The notes beneath the pieces are model-generated. The model was not told the DNA's origin. It saw only the letters and a program-made list of their open reading frames with translations, and searched no databases. A stretch of DNA of 64,000 nucleotides from Motilimonas cestriensis (GTDB taxonomy: Bacteria > Pseudomonadota > Gammaproteobacteria > Enterobacterales > CBDFNC01), in contig NZ_JAIMJA010000001.1 of NCBI RefSeq assembly GCF_021295315.1, positions 124,001 to 188,000 on the forward strand. Reading direction: 5' to 3'. Of this stretch, positions 26,392-35,384 are shown piece after piece (within the stretch, counting starts at the first letter, position 1; every line of letters starts with the position of its first letter). The translations under genes were made by a program, and so were the position numbers.

Positions 26392-27831
26392 ATGAAAAAA
26401 AACAACACTATTCCTTGGTTTGCCTTATTAATAGGCCCGTTTGTCATGTTAATGACCTTGCTTACGGAGCCACCCGCATCTGACTTATCAGAAACGGCAT
26501 GGCGCACGGCTGGTCTTGCATTTTGGATGGCAAGTTGGTGGGTTTCAGAAGCGCTGCCAATTCCTGCCACTTCCCTACTGCCTTTATTACTCTCTCCTTT
26601 GGTTGGTATTGCAGACATGAATACCGTGTCAACCTCCTATGCTCATCCCTTAATATTCTTATTTTTAGGTGGCTTCTTAATTTCTATCGCGATGGAAAAA
26701 TGGAACTTGCACAAGCGCATCGCCCTAAAAACCATGCTACTGGCGGGCTCAAAACCCAGTATTCAAATTTTTGGCATGATGGTGGTTACAGCATTTTTAT
26801 CCATGTGGATGTCAAATACAGCAACCGCAGTGATGATGCTCCCGATTGCCCTTTCTGTGGTGATGATAGTTAAATCAAGGGACCAAGAAAATGGCACATT
26901 TGCTAAAGCCATGCTGCTGGGTATCGCTTACTCTGCCAGTATCGGTGGTATTGCCACTCTGATAGGCACGCCACCCAATGCATTAATGGCCGCTTATTTG
27001 TCTGATAGTTATGGCATCGAAATCGGTTTTGGCAAATGGATGATATTAGGCCTGCCACTGGCTTCAGTGCTATTAGTCATTGCTTGGTTTTGGCTAACAA
27101 AAATCAGCTATAAGGTAGATCAAACGGGTGCCATATGCAGTAAGAAGATTTTTAAACAACAGCTGGTCGATCTAGGCATCATGAGCCCAGCCGAGAAAAA
27201 GATATTAACCGTGTTCATCTTTGCCGCCATTAGCTGGGTTTTTAGGCCATTAATTACCCAAACAACGGGTGTCGCACTCTCTGACACCGGTATTGCTATT
27301 GCAGCGGCGGTGTTACTGTTTACCCTGCCAGTTAAAATTGGTAGTAATGAACGCATACTCGATTGGGAAAGCGCAATAAAAGTACCTTGGGGAGTATTAA
27401 TTCTCTTTGGCGGTGGCTTAGCTCTTGCCGCTCACATAAAAAGCTCAGGTTTAGCGGAATTTATCGCTGAGCAAATTCAAGGCATGGCCGCCGTCGAGCT
27501 TATCGTTGGGGTGTTAATTGTGACCGCGGTAATCACTTTCTTAACTGAAATAACCAGCAACACCGCCACTGCGGCGGGCTTTTTACCACTCTTGGGGCCG
27601 GTGGCTGAATCATTGACCGGCACGCCGTTAATTTGGGTGGTCCCCGCCGCCCTCGCAGCCAGCTGCGCCTTTATGATGCCGGTAGCAACACCGCCCAATG
27701 CCATTATATTTGGCTCTGGTGAACTTGAAGTCAGGGACATGATGAAAACCGGCTTGGTACTCAACATCATTGCCATCATACTTATCACCATTGCGACTGT
27801 AACCTTACTGCCTTTGATGTTTAACTTTTAA
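26392..27831 (+). CDS. DASS/SLC13 family sodium:anion symporter
   Basis: This 479-residue inner-membrane protein has about 12 hydrophobic segments. Family signatures include WWVSEALPIPATSLLPLLL, FLFLGGFLISIAMEKWNLH, the SNT-type motif MSNTATAVMMLPIA, a second SNTATAAGFLPLLG and the final CAFMMPVATPPNAI. These proteins import dicarboxylates, tricarboxylates or sulfate with sodium. A dicarboxylate such as succinate is the likeliest substrate, but it is not proven. The ATG follows AAGGATGGCCATTA. A deaminase remnant follows, so no operon partner is present. Confidence 0.9.
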   Translation: MKKNNTIPWFALLIGPFVMLMTLLTEPPASDLSETAWRTAGLAFWMASWWVSEALPIPATSLLPLLLSPLVGIADMNTVSTSYAHPLIFLFLGGFLISIAMEKWNLHKRIALKTMLLAGSKPSIQIFGMMVVTAFLSMWMSNTATAVMMLPIALSVVMIVKSRDQENGTFAKAMLLGIAYSASIGGIATLIGTPPNALMAAYLSDSYGIEIGFGKWMILGLPLASVLLVIAWFWLTKISYKVDQTGAICSKKIFKQQLVDLGIMSPAEKKILTVFIFAAISWVFRPLITQTTGVALSDTGIAIAAAVLLFTLPVKIGSNERILDWESAIKVPWGVLILFGGGLALAAHIKSSGLAEFIAEQIQGMAAVELIVGVLIVTAVITFLTEITSNTATAAGFLPLLGPVAESLTGTPLIWVVPAALAASCAFMMPVATPPNAIIFGSGELEVRDMMKTGLVLNIIAIILITIATVTLLPLMFNF

Positions 27832-27842
27832 ACCCACAATAA

Positions 27843-28082
27843 GGTAACCATGGTAAAGTCTACCACGGCGTTTGCATGGATACCCCTTGCTCGCTAGGCA
27901 TGTGCGCTGAGAGGAATGCAGTTGCCAATATGCTTACTCATGGGGAAAGCCAGATGACAAAATTGGTTTGTGTCAGTGCCAATAACAAAATACTAATGCC
28001 TTGTGGTGCTTGTCGGGAACGATTAATGCAACTGCATCACCACTGTTTCATTAAACGAACTATTGCCCGACTGCAGGGGTAA
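27843..28082 (+). pseudogene. Remnant of a cytidine/blasticidin-type deaminase
   Basis: An open frame right after a TAA encodes GKVYHGVCMDTPCSLGMCAERNA and then a PCGACRE motif, the two zinc-binding blocks of the cytidine deaminase family. The usual first ~45 residues are missing. The sequence after LMQLHHH no longer resembles the family, and only an internal ATG at 27876 (68 codons) is available. It most likely descends from a functional deaminase gene truncated at both ends. Expression of a stable protein seems unlikely. Confidence 0.7.
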
Positions 28083-28172
28083 AAACCAACATCTTGGCTA
28101 ACTTAAGATTTACTTCACATACGAAGCCGACCTCGCGCTACACCTGAGCCGTTAAATTGCCAACTCCCCCTG

Positions 28173-29186
28173 CTAAGTTCTACGTACTTTCAGTTTCGGG
28201 CTGAGCCGTGTTAGCGTTGGAGCCAGTTCTTGGTTTTGCCAAATTTGGTTTAACTTCAGCATTACAGTATCGGCTATTTCACCAACAGGCTGGGCAATGG
28301 TTGTTAGCTGGTACCCTTGCCAAGCGGCTTGAGGTACGTCATCACAACCCACTATTCGCAGTTGTTCGGGCACTCTAATGCCAGAGACATTTCGGCAACT
28401 ATCCATCACGCCCATCGCGAGTGCATCTGATGCGCAAAACAGGCCTTCAAGGTTACGTATGGCTTCTATCGCTCTGACTGCTAATTCAAAACCTGCAGAA
28501 TAGCCGTAACTATTTGCATACAAAACCAGCGCTTGTTCACCAAGCCGCTCAGTGATTAAATGCTGAAAGCCCAATAATCTTTCATTCGAGGCCGAGCCAT
28601 CGTTTCTACCCGCGACAAAACCAAGCTTGCTGAGACCAAGGCTAAGTAAATGCTCAGCAGCCAAACGTCCAGCTTGATAATTGTCGGTCTGAACCGAGGA
28701 AATGATCCCGCGCTCATCCGCTCGCCCTAAAGTAACAAGAGGAAGAGACAACCTTAAGCACTGCTCAAAACCTTCGACAGCGAGTGAACCCGCAACAGCA
28801 ACAACGCCATCAACTTGGTAGCCCGACAAACGCATTATCGCTTGGTCTAGATCCTGCTCGTGCTTAACATTCACCAGCATCGGCTGCTTTGCATGTTGCT
28901 GAAGGGTATTGGATAATACTTCAAATAAATACGATTGAAATGGATTTGAAAAGTCACTAACCAAGATCGCAACCAAATTGGAGCGTTGTTTTTGCGCTGG
29001 CGTACTTAACGTGCGGGCAAAGAAATTAGGCTGATAACCCAACTCTTTTGCCGCTGCAACAATGCGCTCGCGTTTGTCAGCTTGAATACTTGCGCCTTCT
29101 GTAAACGCACGCGATACCGCTGAACGAGAGACACCAACATAATTTGCGACATCAGATGCTGTTACCGCTCTTTTATTGTTATTAAT
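28173..29186 (-). CDS. LacI-family transcriptional regulator, apparent ATT start codon
   Basis: The full frame encodes 337 residues: a LacI-type HTH (VTASDVANYVGVSRSAVSRAF), a hinge, and a periplasmic-binding-like domain ending in KLKVRRT. The frame closes with a TAG just upstream. No ATG, GTG or TTG lies before the HTH, and the first usual codon (TTG at 29042) would delete it. An ATT at 29186 sits 7 nt after a perfect AAGGAG ribosome binding site, so I infer it is the start. The downstream operon on the same strand (IMPase, MBL, ABC importer) is upstream in transcription. An AAAGCGCTTT palindrome before the binding-protein gene is its likely operator. Confidence 0.82.
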   Translation of the reverse strand: MNNNKRAVTASDVANYVGVSRSAVSRAFTEGASIQADKRERIVAAAKELGYQPNFFARTLSTPAQKQRSNLVAILVSDFSNPFQSYLFEVLSNTLQQHAKQPMLVNVKHEQDLDQAIMRLSGYQVDGVVAVAGSLAVEGFEQCLRLSLPLVTLGRADERGIISSVQTDNYQAGRLAAEHLLSLGLSKLGFVAGRNDGSASNERLLGFQHLITERLGEQALVLYANSYGYSAGFELAVRAIEAIRNLEGLFCASDALAMGVMDSCRNVSGIRVPEQLRIVGCDDVPQAAWQGYQLTTIAQPVGEIADTVMLKLNQIWQNQELAPTLTRLSPKLKVRRT

Positions 29187-29222
29187 TTTCTAACTCCTTA
29201 TCACATCACTTTTTACCAGCAA

Positions 29223-30065
29223 TCAAATCTTGCGGCGTAAATAATCTAACACTGAACCTTGGGGCCACGCCCACATTGGCCCAGCATAAGTGGCAGATAA
29301 TGCTGGCGCCACCGCTAAGCCAACTTCTTCACAAATCAGTTGCGCGGCACACACATCCCAAATATAAACATGGCCTAAATAACATCCATCAAGCTCGCCG
29401 CACGCAACTTGGGTCATTGACCAAGCTGCTGAGCCACTCACCCGTACTTGGTGCCCTTGTTTAATTAGCCATTGCGTGTTTTTTAAATACTCCTCGGCCA
29501 CCCCCAGTTGGTAGTTAAGATTCAATCCCACCACCAACTCATCGGTTGCGTTTGTTCTTGGCACTAAGCGTCTGGTTAAGCCGTTCTTAACTTCATAAGC
29601 CCCTTTTCCTCTAAAACCATAGATCAAACGACCTTGAATAGGATTAGCTATCACACCTATTGCCGTGCCATGTTCATCTATAAGTGCGATGCTGACGACA
29701 AAGTCACCGTGTCCGTAGAGAAAGTTTGTCGTGCCATCAATAGGATCAATAACCCAACACGGAGGAGTAAGCTCTCCACCTAACTCTTCACCCAAAAAAT
29801 GATGTTGCGGAAATGCCTTGTGCAAGGCTCCTCGAATGTACCGCTCTACTTCTCTATCTGCTTGTGACACCCAATCATGGTGTCCTTTCGTTTCAATCAA
29901 CAAATCATCCCGCTGTTCAAACCACTTGATCGCAATATTCGCCGCCTTACCAGCAATCATATTAACGGTTTCAACCATCTGCTTTAGTTGACCAGAAACT
30001 TTTTCGCCACTTGATGAATCAACGGCCGCCCCTTGTTTATTAAGCAACGTAACCTCTCTTATCAT
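29223..30065 (-). CDS. Inositol monophosphatase family phosphatase
   Basis: This ~280-residue enzyme has the IMPase signatures: GEELGG (metal Glu), the DPIDGTTNF motif, a GAYE turn, and WDVCAAQLI near the C-terminus. These bind Mg ions and the phosphate monoester. It overlaps the end of the MBL-fold gene. The ATG at 30065 is listed, but a TTG at 30047 has a better ribosome binding site (AGAGAGG) and would shorten it by six residues. Family substrates include inositol phosphate, 3'-phosphoadenosine phosphate and other sugar phosphates. Its place at the end of a sugar-type ABC operon suggests dephosphorylation of an imported or hydrolysed phosphoester. Confidence 0.88.
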   Translation of the reverse strand: MIREVTLLNKQGAAVDSSSGEKVSGQLKQMVETVNMIAGKAANIAIKWFEQRDDLLIETKGHHDWVSQADREVERYIRGALHKAFPQHHFLGEELGGELTPPCWVIDPIDGTTNFLYGHGDFVVSIALIDEHGTAIGVIANPIQGRLIYGFRGKGAYEVKNGLTRRLVPRTNATDELVVGLNLNYQLGVAEEYLKNTQWLIKQGHQVRVSGSAAWSMTQVACGELDGCYLGHVYIWDVCAAQLICEEVGLAVAPALSATYAGPMWAWPQGSVLDYLRRKI

Positions 30066-30804
30066 CAATAAGCACCGCAATGACGCTCCCTTCTACTGCT
30101 AGCTCAAACTCAGCTCGGCTGGCAACCGCCACAGATAAAGCAGAGCGTACCGAAGGGTCGATATGATAGAGCTGCCATTGACTGCCGCGCTTGACGTGAG
30201 TAGTCGACAATTGCGACCATGAACCGTGGCTGTCATGATGCTCAAGGGTCTCACATTCAGCAAACACCAGATCACTGTTACTGGCAAACTTAAGACTCTG
30301 ACCATGCAACTGTCCATCTCCGGAATAGAAAAATTTGCAGCCAAGGGGAGATGTTAATTGTAGGCTTAAATTACTGACCGCATGTTGCGTTGGCGCGGTT
30401 TGAACCTGCCATGGTCCCAGCACATTTAAAGACTCACTCTCACACCATTCCAAAGCAAACCCCAACCCCTGCTCAGGCCAATACGCAAACATAATGAGGG
30501 GCTCAATCACACACCTTTGCAGACGTTGGACAATGATCTTAATTGGACGACGCCTTTGGTTGGAGTCCATCCAGTTAAGCAGTGTTGTTAACCCTAAGCA
30601 GTGATCTGGGTGAGTATGAGTAATATAAATAGCATCAAGCTCGTGACAGCTAATGGGCTGTCGAAACAACGCCGCAGGCACAGTGGGGCCACAATCAATG
30701 AGTAGACTAAAATCATGCTGCTTTACTAACACGCTAGCATTGGTGCGATCGCCATCGTAAGCATCACCCACTCCCAAAATATAAACCTCTAGCTCACGCG
30801 GCAT
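30040..30804 (-). CDS. MBL-fold metal-dependent hydrolase (phosphodiesterase-like)
   Basis: This 254-residue metallo-beta-lactamase-fold protein has the zinc motif [10 protein letters not shown] near residue 70. Further ligands are likely in PTQHAVSN and FFYSGDGQ, and the N-terminus [18 protein letters not shown] resembles PhnP/RNase Z-like phosphodiesterases. The ATG at 30804, after AAAGAGG, overlaps the ATPase gene end. An upstream frame extension to 30891 has no support. Next to an IMPase-type phosphatase and a sugar-type importer, it could open a cyclic or diester phosphate before the monoester is cleaved. That sequence of steps is my inference. Confidence 0.82.
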   Translation of the reverse strand: MPRELEVYILGVGDAYDGDRTNASVLVKQHDFSLLIDCGPTVPAALFRQPISCHELDAIYITHTHPDHCLGLTTLLNWMDSNQRRRPIKIIVQRLQRCVIEPLIMFAYWPEQGLGFALEWCESESLNVLGPWQVQTAPTQHAVSNLSLQLTSPLGCKFFYSGDGQLHGQSLKFASNSDLVFAECETLEHHDSHGSWSQLSTTHVKRGSQWQLYHIDPSVRSALSVAVASRAEFELAVEGSVIAVLIDDKRGYVA

Positions 30805-31834
30805 GCGATACCTCTTTGGCACTGATGCGCTGCTCATTAGCATCAAACCAATGTTGCACTGATCGAGGTAAACTAATTGGCAACTCGTCACCTACCCCAT
30901 ACTGCGCATCACTCTCAACAATAAAAGCGTTGCCCTGTAACTGCCCATAATAAAGACGTGCGTAACCCAGCGGCTCCATCACTTCAATGGTCATCATGCA
31001 GCTCGGGTTTGTTGCATCAACACACACTTGATTTGGTCGAACGCCTACCGTGTGAACACAGCTTGGTAGCGCTTGTTGACGGCTAACCTGACCATAAATA
31101 TTGGCGGGTAAAAAGTTCATCACTGGCGAACCAATAAAGGAGGCGACAAAGGTATTCTGCGGCGAGTTGTAAAGCTCTTCCGGCGTACCTACTTGCTCAA
31201 TGGCCCCTTTGTTAAGCACCACGATTTTGTCAGCAAGCGTCATCGCCTCGACTTGATCATGGGTAACATAAACCATTGTCGACTTTAGCTGTTGATGAAG
31301 TTGCTTCAAATAAATACGCATCTCACTGCGCAATTTTGCATCTAGGTTTGATAGCGGCTCATCAAACAAAAATAGCTCTGGGTCTCGCACAATCGCACGG
31401 CCAATTGCCACGCGCTGGCGCTGTCCACCAGACAGCTCACTTGGCAATCGCTTTAGTAACGAAGTGAGCTGTAAACTCTTCGCCGTAGATTGCACTTGCT
31501 GTTCAATGGCCGCCTTTGATAATCCAGCCATCTTTAACGGAAAACCAATGTTCTTCGCTACCGTCATATGTGGGTAAAGCGCATAAGACTGAAACACCAT
31601 CGCGACCGCTCGCTTTGATGGATGAACCTTGTTTAACACTTTATTATTCAGCATCATCGTGCCACTAGTGATACTTTCTAAACCTGCAATCATGCGCAGT
31701 AAGGTTGATTTACCACAGCCAGATGGGCCAACAAACACCACAAACTCGCCATCATTTATGGCTAAATTCACTTCTGGAATAACGGTATTATTGCCATAGG
31801 CTTTATGAATATTTTTTAATTGTAATTTCATCAT
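30794..31834 (-). CDS. ABC transporter ATP-binding protein, UgpC/MsmX-like
   Basis: This ~346-residue ATPase has canonical motifs throughout: Walker [11 protein letters not shown]-loop [11 protein letters not shown], signature [15 protein letters not shown], Walker [14 protein letters not shown] and H-loop [15 protein letters not shown]-like C-terminal domain follows ([11 protein letters not shown]). It powers the adjacent permease pair. The ATG at 31834 is 7 nt after AAGGA. The TTG at 31840 is less likely. Unlike the ATPase at 4312-5445, its signature is intact, so the two importers in this window should not be assumed to share ATPases. Confidence 0.92.
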   Translation of the reverse strand: MMKLQLKNIHKAYGNNTVIPEVNLAINDGEFVVFVGPSGCGKSTLLRMIAGLESITSGTMMLNNKVLNKVHPSKRAVAMVFQSYALYPHMTVAKNIGFPLKMAGLSKAAIEQQVQSTAKSLQLTSLLKRLPSELSGGQRQRVAIGRAIVRDPELFLFDEPLSNLDAKLRSEMRIYLKQLHQQLKSTMVYVTHDQVEAMTLADKIVVLNKGAIEQVGTPEELYNSPQNTFVASFIGSPVMNFLPANIYGQVSRQQALPSCVHTVGVRPNQVCVDATNPSCMMTIEVMEPLGYARLYYGQLQGNAFIVESDAQYGVGDELPISLPRSVQHWFDANEQRISAKEVSHAA

Positions 31835-31844
31835 CGTCAATTCC

Positions 31845-32657
31845 TTATTTCAATCCCATTGAAAAGCCGCGCAGTAAATAACGTTGCATATAGCTTGCAA
31901 GCACTAGCATCGGGATTGAAGAAATAATCCCAATCACCATCAGCTCTCCCCAAGCGGTGCCGTCCTCAGTCATAAAGTTTGAAATAAACAATGGAATCGT
32001 TAATTTATCTGGCGAATGTATAAACAGCAGAGAGAACAAAAATTCATTCCAACCCAAAATCATGGCAAATATTGATGTCGCAACCAGTCCCGGCGCGCAC
32101 AAAGGGAAGACGATATGCAGTAAACGCCGAAATAAATGCGCCCCATCCATCGCCCCCGCTTCTTCTATCTCTAATGGAATATCACGAATAAAGCCAAGCA
32201 GCATCCAAATACAAAATGGCAATGTATATACTTGATACGCAAGGATCAGCCCGGCTTTACTATTCAACAAGCTCAACTGATTCATCAGCGAATACAAAGG
32301 GATGGCAACAACTATTGGCGGCATCATCTTAATAATCAGTACCAACAATAGAAATAGATAATCGAGTTTCGCCGGAAACCGATACCTGACGAGGCCATAA
32401 GCAGCAAAAAAAGCCACCACAACAGAAACAACCGTTGCCGATAGCGAGACCAGCACCGTATTACTAATAAGCGTAAATAAGCTTCCTTGCCAAACCGCTA
32501 ACCATGAGTCGAAACTGAGCGTAGTAGGCAGCAATGATGCCCCGGCATTTAAAATTTCATTAGGGGACTTAAACGCAGTACCAAACATCCAAACAATAGG
32601 CAGCAAAAATAATCCAGTGCAACACCAAACGACTATGCCATGAACACGAGCATTCAT
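31845..32657 (-). CDS. Carbohydrate ABC transporter permease (MalG/UgpE type)
   Basis: This 270-residue membrane protein has six hydrophobic segments and the EAA loop [28 protein letters not shown] near residues 180-207. This is the usual size for the CUT1 second permease. It pairs with the upstream permease (4-nt overlap) to form the channel. The ligand is unknown. Neighbouring phosphatase and MBL hydrolase genes point to a phosphorylated polyol or sugar. Confidence 0.9.
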   Translation of the reverse strand: MNARVHGIVVWCCTGLFLLPIVWMFGTAFKSPNEILNAGASLLPTTLSFDSWLAVWQGSLFTLISNTVLVSLSATVVSVVVAFFAAYGLVRYRFPAKLDYLFLLLVLIIKMMPPIVVAIPLYSLMNQLSLLNSKAGLILAYQVYTLPFCIWMLLGFIRDIPLEIEEAGAMDGAHLFRRLLHIVFPLCAPGLVATSIFAMILGWNEFLFSLLFIHSPDKLTIPLFISNFMTEDGTAWGELMVIGIISSIPMLVLASYMQRYLLRGFSMGLK

Positions 32658-33535
32658 TGTTTGCCCCCTTTCATTACACGTTTTGCGTAAATTAATGTCA
32701 TTGCCAGTGAGATAGCCAGCATAACCAAAGAAGACGCACTGGCCATCCCTAAGTCGAAGAAGCGAAATCCATATTTGTAGACAAACATCGACAAGGTTTC
32801 AGTCGCATTACCCGGACCGCCCCCTGTCATAACGTATACTTTGTCGAAGAGCTTAAAGGTGTCGATAGAGCGTAATAAAAAAGCGAGTAAAATCTGCTTT
32901 TGAATAAGTGGTAAGGTAATGTAAAGCGTCGACTTCCATCCTGTTGCACCATCAACCATCGCCGCATCACTGATGTCTTTTGGCACCGATTGCAGCCCCG
33001 CCAGAATGATCAGAAAGGCCATTGGGGTCCACTGCCAAGTATCAACAATAGCAATAGCATACAAAGCAAAATCAGGGTTGAACAACCACTCTTGTGGGGG
33101 CAACCCAACAGAGACAAAAGCAGCATTCAAAAAGCCAAAATCGTAGTGGTACCAGGACCGCCAAATTGATGAACACACTAGGGTTGATATCATCATGGGG
33201 TAAATAATGACAGGTAGCGCAAATCGCCGACCAGGAAAATTGCGATGAAAAAGTAGCGCTAATACCAAACCAAGTAACACCTGAGCGGTTGAGGCAACCA
33301 CAGTAAACAGCAAGGTATTTTGGATCGCAGTCACAAAGAAAAAATCATCAAAAAGTTCGGCAAAATTAGCCATGCCGACAAAGTGATGTTGCCCGCTCCC
33401 TATATCAACACTTAAAAAAGCGTTATAAACAACAGAGATGATGGGGTATGCCGTGAGTAAGCCGAGCACCACAATAGCCGGTAGCAACAGCGTGCTAAGC
33501 TGCTTACGATTTTCAAATAACATAGAAAAGCCCAA
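32654..33535 (-). CDS. Carbohydrate ABC transporter permease (MalF/UgpA type)
   Basis: This 293-residue membrane protein has six predicted helices and the EAA loop (DISDAAMVDGATGWKSTLYITLP) near residues 190-212. It lacks the large MalF periplasmic insert, so it belongs to the common CUT1 type. It is separated from the binding-protein gene by 59 bp that contain a strong hairpin, and it is coupled to the next permease by a 4-nt overlap. Confidence 0.9.
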   Translation of the reverse strand: MGFSMLFENRKQLSTLLLPAIVVLGLLTAYPIISVVYNAFLSVDIGSGQHHFVGMANFAELFDDFFFVTAIQNTLLFTVVASTAQVLLGLVLALLFHRNFPGRRFALPVIIYPMMISTLVCSSIWRSWYHYDFGFLNAAFVSVGLPPQEWLFNPDFALYAIAIVDTWQWTPMAFLIILAGLQSVPKDISDAAMVDGATGWKSTLYITLPLIQKQILLAFLLRSIDTFKLFDKVYVMTGGGPGNATETLSMFVYKYGFRFFDLGMASASSLVMLAISLAMTLIYAKRVMKGGKQ

Positions 33536-33540
33536 AGACG

Positions 33541-33580
33541 GCCATCATTTTACCTTCCACTTGGAAAATAAAATAATGGC
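33541..33580 (-). promoter_or_regulatory. Intercistronic hairpin between binding-protein and permease genes
   Basis: The 12-nt arms GCCATCATTTTA and TAAAATAATGGC (one mismatch, a G-U wobble in RNA), with a further inner TTCC/GGAA pairing, fill the gap after the binding-protein stop. Such structures typically protect the upstream mRNA or cause partial termination, raising binding protein above permease. Confidence 0.65.
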
Positions 33581-33594
33581 TCGCATAAGATATA

Positions 33595-34815
33595 TTAAGA
33601 TTTAACGATTCGATCAATGCGAGCGTGAGCTTGCTCTAAAGCTTGCTCGGCACTCATTTGCCCCATCATTGCTAGCTGTAAATAATCCCCTAAGATACTT
33701 TCTACCTCGGCCCAGTTATGGATCCGAGGACGCGCTTTACCGGACGCTAACGCTTTTGCCTGTTGTGGGTACCAGCGGTACTTGCTAACTACGTCTTTGT
33801 CAAAATACACGCTATTACGGGTTGGTGGCATGCCATAATCTAATGCCAGCGCTTTTTGAATCGCGCTACTGGTAGCAAACTTGATGAAACTCTCTGCTGC
33901 TTGCTTGTTGTCAGAGTCGGCTGGCACCGCTAACTGCCAAATACCTAACATGGGCGCGGGCGCTCCTACTTCTGCTGGTGGAGCCATTAGCTCGATATCG
34001 CCTACCACGTTCGATACTTCAGCGTTATCTAAGTTAGGTACCCAAGCTGGCCATACTTCAATCGCCATCGCGGTGGTGCCTTTTTGCAGCGATTCACGCA
34101 CCTCATCTGCGTTGTAAACATCAACTCCTTTGGGCGCATACTGTTTCATGGCTAAAAATGTGTCTAACGCTTTTTTAGCCGCTGGAGAATTGAGGGTTGA
34201 GTGTCCATCTTGATCCACTACATCCGCCCCATACCCCCACAGAATGGGCAAAAATCCTGTAACGATAGGATTACCTTTCACGCCACGAAATACCACTCCG
34301 TTGGTATCGCTAGACTCACTGATCTTCTTGGCTGAATTTAATACGTCAGTCCATGACGTTGGCTGAGACAAACCGTATTTGGCAAACTCGGCTCGATTCC
34401 ATGCAAACATGGCAACATTCCCGACCATCGGCATGGCATATGCTGAGCCCTTTACATCAGGGTAGCGACCAATATCGAACGTTGCTTGCACAAAGTCTTT
34501 ATCTTCTACCGCCTTTGACAATGGTGCTAGCCACTTGTTGGTTAAAAACTCCGTGGACCAAGTATCGTCCATTAAAATCACATCGTAGTTACCTGTTTGC
34601 TCACGCATTGACAGCACCAGGCTTTCATACAAGCCCTTACTGGGACGCTTAACCAAGGTAACCTTAGTTTCTGGCTGCAGTTTGTTGTATTCACTAACAA
34701 TAAACTCCATGGCTTCGCCATAACTACTGTCTCGACCCGCGATAACCAATTCACTCGCATTAACCATAGGTGTAGTGGCGAGAATGACAGAAGCAATAAT
34801 TGCTTTTCGGAACAT
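33595..34815 (-). CDS. Sugar-type ABC transporter substrate-binding protein
   Basis: This 406-residue secreted protein has a signal peptide ending VNA (residue ~20) and an SBP_bac_1 fold. Notable segments are LVIAGRDSSYGEAMEFIV, the NYDVILMDDTWSTEFL segment typical of UgpB/CUT1 binding proteins, and GIWQLAVPADSDNKQAAESFIKF near the C-terminus. It is first in the five-gene importer operon: binding protein, two permeases, ATPase, MBL hydrolase, then phosphatase. The ligand is unknown. An AAAGCGCTTT palindrome lies 24 bp upstream of the start, in the position for repression by the LacI regulator. Confidence 0.9.
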   Translation of the reverse strand: MFRKAIIASVILATTPMVNASELVIAGRDSSYGEAMEFIVSEYNKLQPETKVTLVKRPSKGLYESLVLSMREQTGNYDVILMDDTWSTEFLTNKWLAPLSKAVEDKDFVQATFDIGRYPDVKGSAYAMPMVGNVAMFAWNRAEFAKYGLSQPTSWTDVLNSAKKISESSDTNGVVFRGVKGNPIVTGFLPILWGYGADVVDQDGHSTLNSPAAKKALDTFLAMKQYAPKGVDVYNADEVRESLQKGTTAMAIEVWPAWVPNLDNAEVSNVVGDIELMAPPAEVGAPAPMLGIWQLAVPADSDNKQAAESFIKFATSSAIQKALALDYGMPPTRNSVYFDKDVVSKYRWYPQQAKALASGKARPRIHNWAEVESILGDYLQLAMMGQMSAEQALEQAHARIDRIVKS

Positions 34816-34838
34816 GTGGCTCTCCCTTTATATTATCT

Positions 34839-34848
34839 AAAGCGCTTT
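34839..34848. promoter_or_regulatory. Candidate LacI-family operator (AAAGCGCTTT)
   Basis: The perfect 10-bp palindrome AAAGCGCTTT has the central CG step typical of LacI-family operators. It lies 24-33 bp upstream of the binding-protein start. A LacI regulator is encoded at the other end of the gene group. The adjacent GCACGCGCGTTCA recurs as GCACGCGCGCTCA near 35246. Confidence 0.6.
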
Positions 34849-34930
34849 GCACGCGCGTTCATTTATTGCATACAAAACTAAGTGAAGTTAATGTCAGATT
34901 AATGACAACAACATGAAACATAAAAGCTTA

Positions 34931-34963
34931 AAAATTAAAAAAGTGGCGAAGCAACCTTCGCCA
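34931..34963 (-). terminator. Orphan terminator after the decayed gene
   Basis: Stem TGGCGAAG / CTTCGCCA with a CAAC loop (34944-34963) is followed on the minus strand by a CTTTTTTAATTTTT tract. It lies just past the stop codon of the remnant at 34971-35171 and belongs to no intact gene. Confidence 0.8.
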
Positions 34964-34970
34964 ACTAGGT

Positions 34971-35171
34971 TCACTGATGTGTGTCTTGCCAACGATTGAC
35001 TGGCAAAAGGGAGAAGCGCGTATTAGCGTTAAAATCGCTGCATGAATATACTTGCCACTGCGTATTTACCCCAGCTCCTTGGTTGTCCATACAGTAGCCA
35101 TTTCGGTCATCGCCACCATTAGGGTTATGCCAATTAATAAAGGCACCTAATTTGGTAATGCAACTAAAACA
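34971..35171 (-). pseudogene. 3' remnant of an unrecognised secreted-type protein gene
   Basis: The minus frame from 35171 to a TGA at 34971 is open for 66 codons. It has a strongly protein-like composition: AFINWHNPNGGDDRNGYC, MDNQGAGVNTQWQVYSC, then FSLLPVNRW. Paired Cys and the aromatic/Asn-rich character suggest an extracellular carbohydrate-active protein, but I do not recognise the family. A TAA precedes it and no start codon fits. A good terminator directly after the stop suggests a once functional gene. It lies between the importer promoter and the ParD-like gene, so it may have served the same pathway. Confidence 0.5.
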
Positions 35172-35384
35172 TTAGCAGCTGAAGTTTGTGACTATGAGTA
35201 CTAGTCCACGCCAAAAGAACTATGTATCGTTTCTCCTAAATCTTGCACGCGCGCTCACATCATTATTAAGCGATTAATTGCCTGTTACTCACACAACGAA
35301 GAGCCTAACCCCGGTTAACTATTCCTTGACGAACCAATAATAAAAATTACAATTAATATACGTTTTATATATGAAGCATATATT

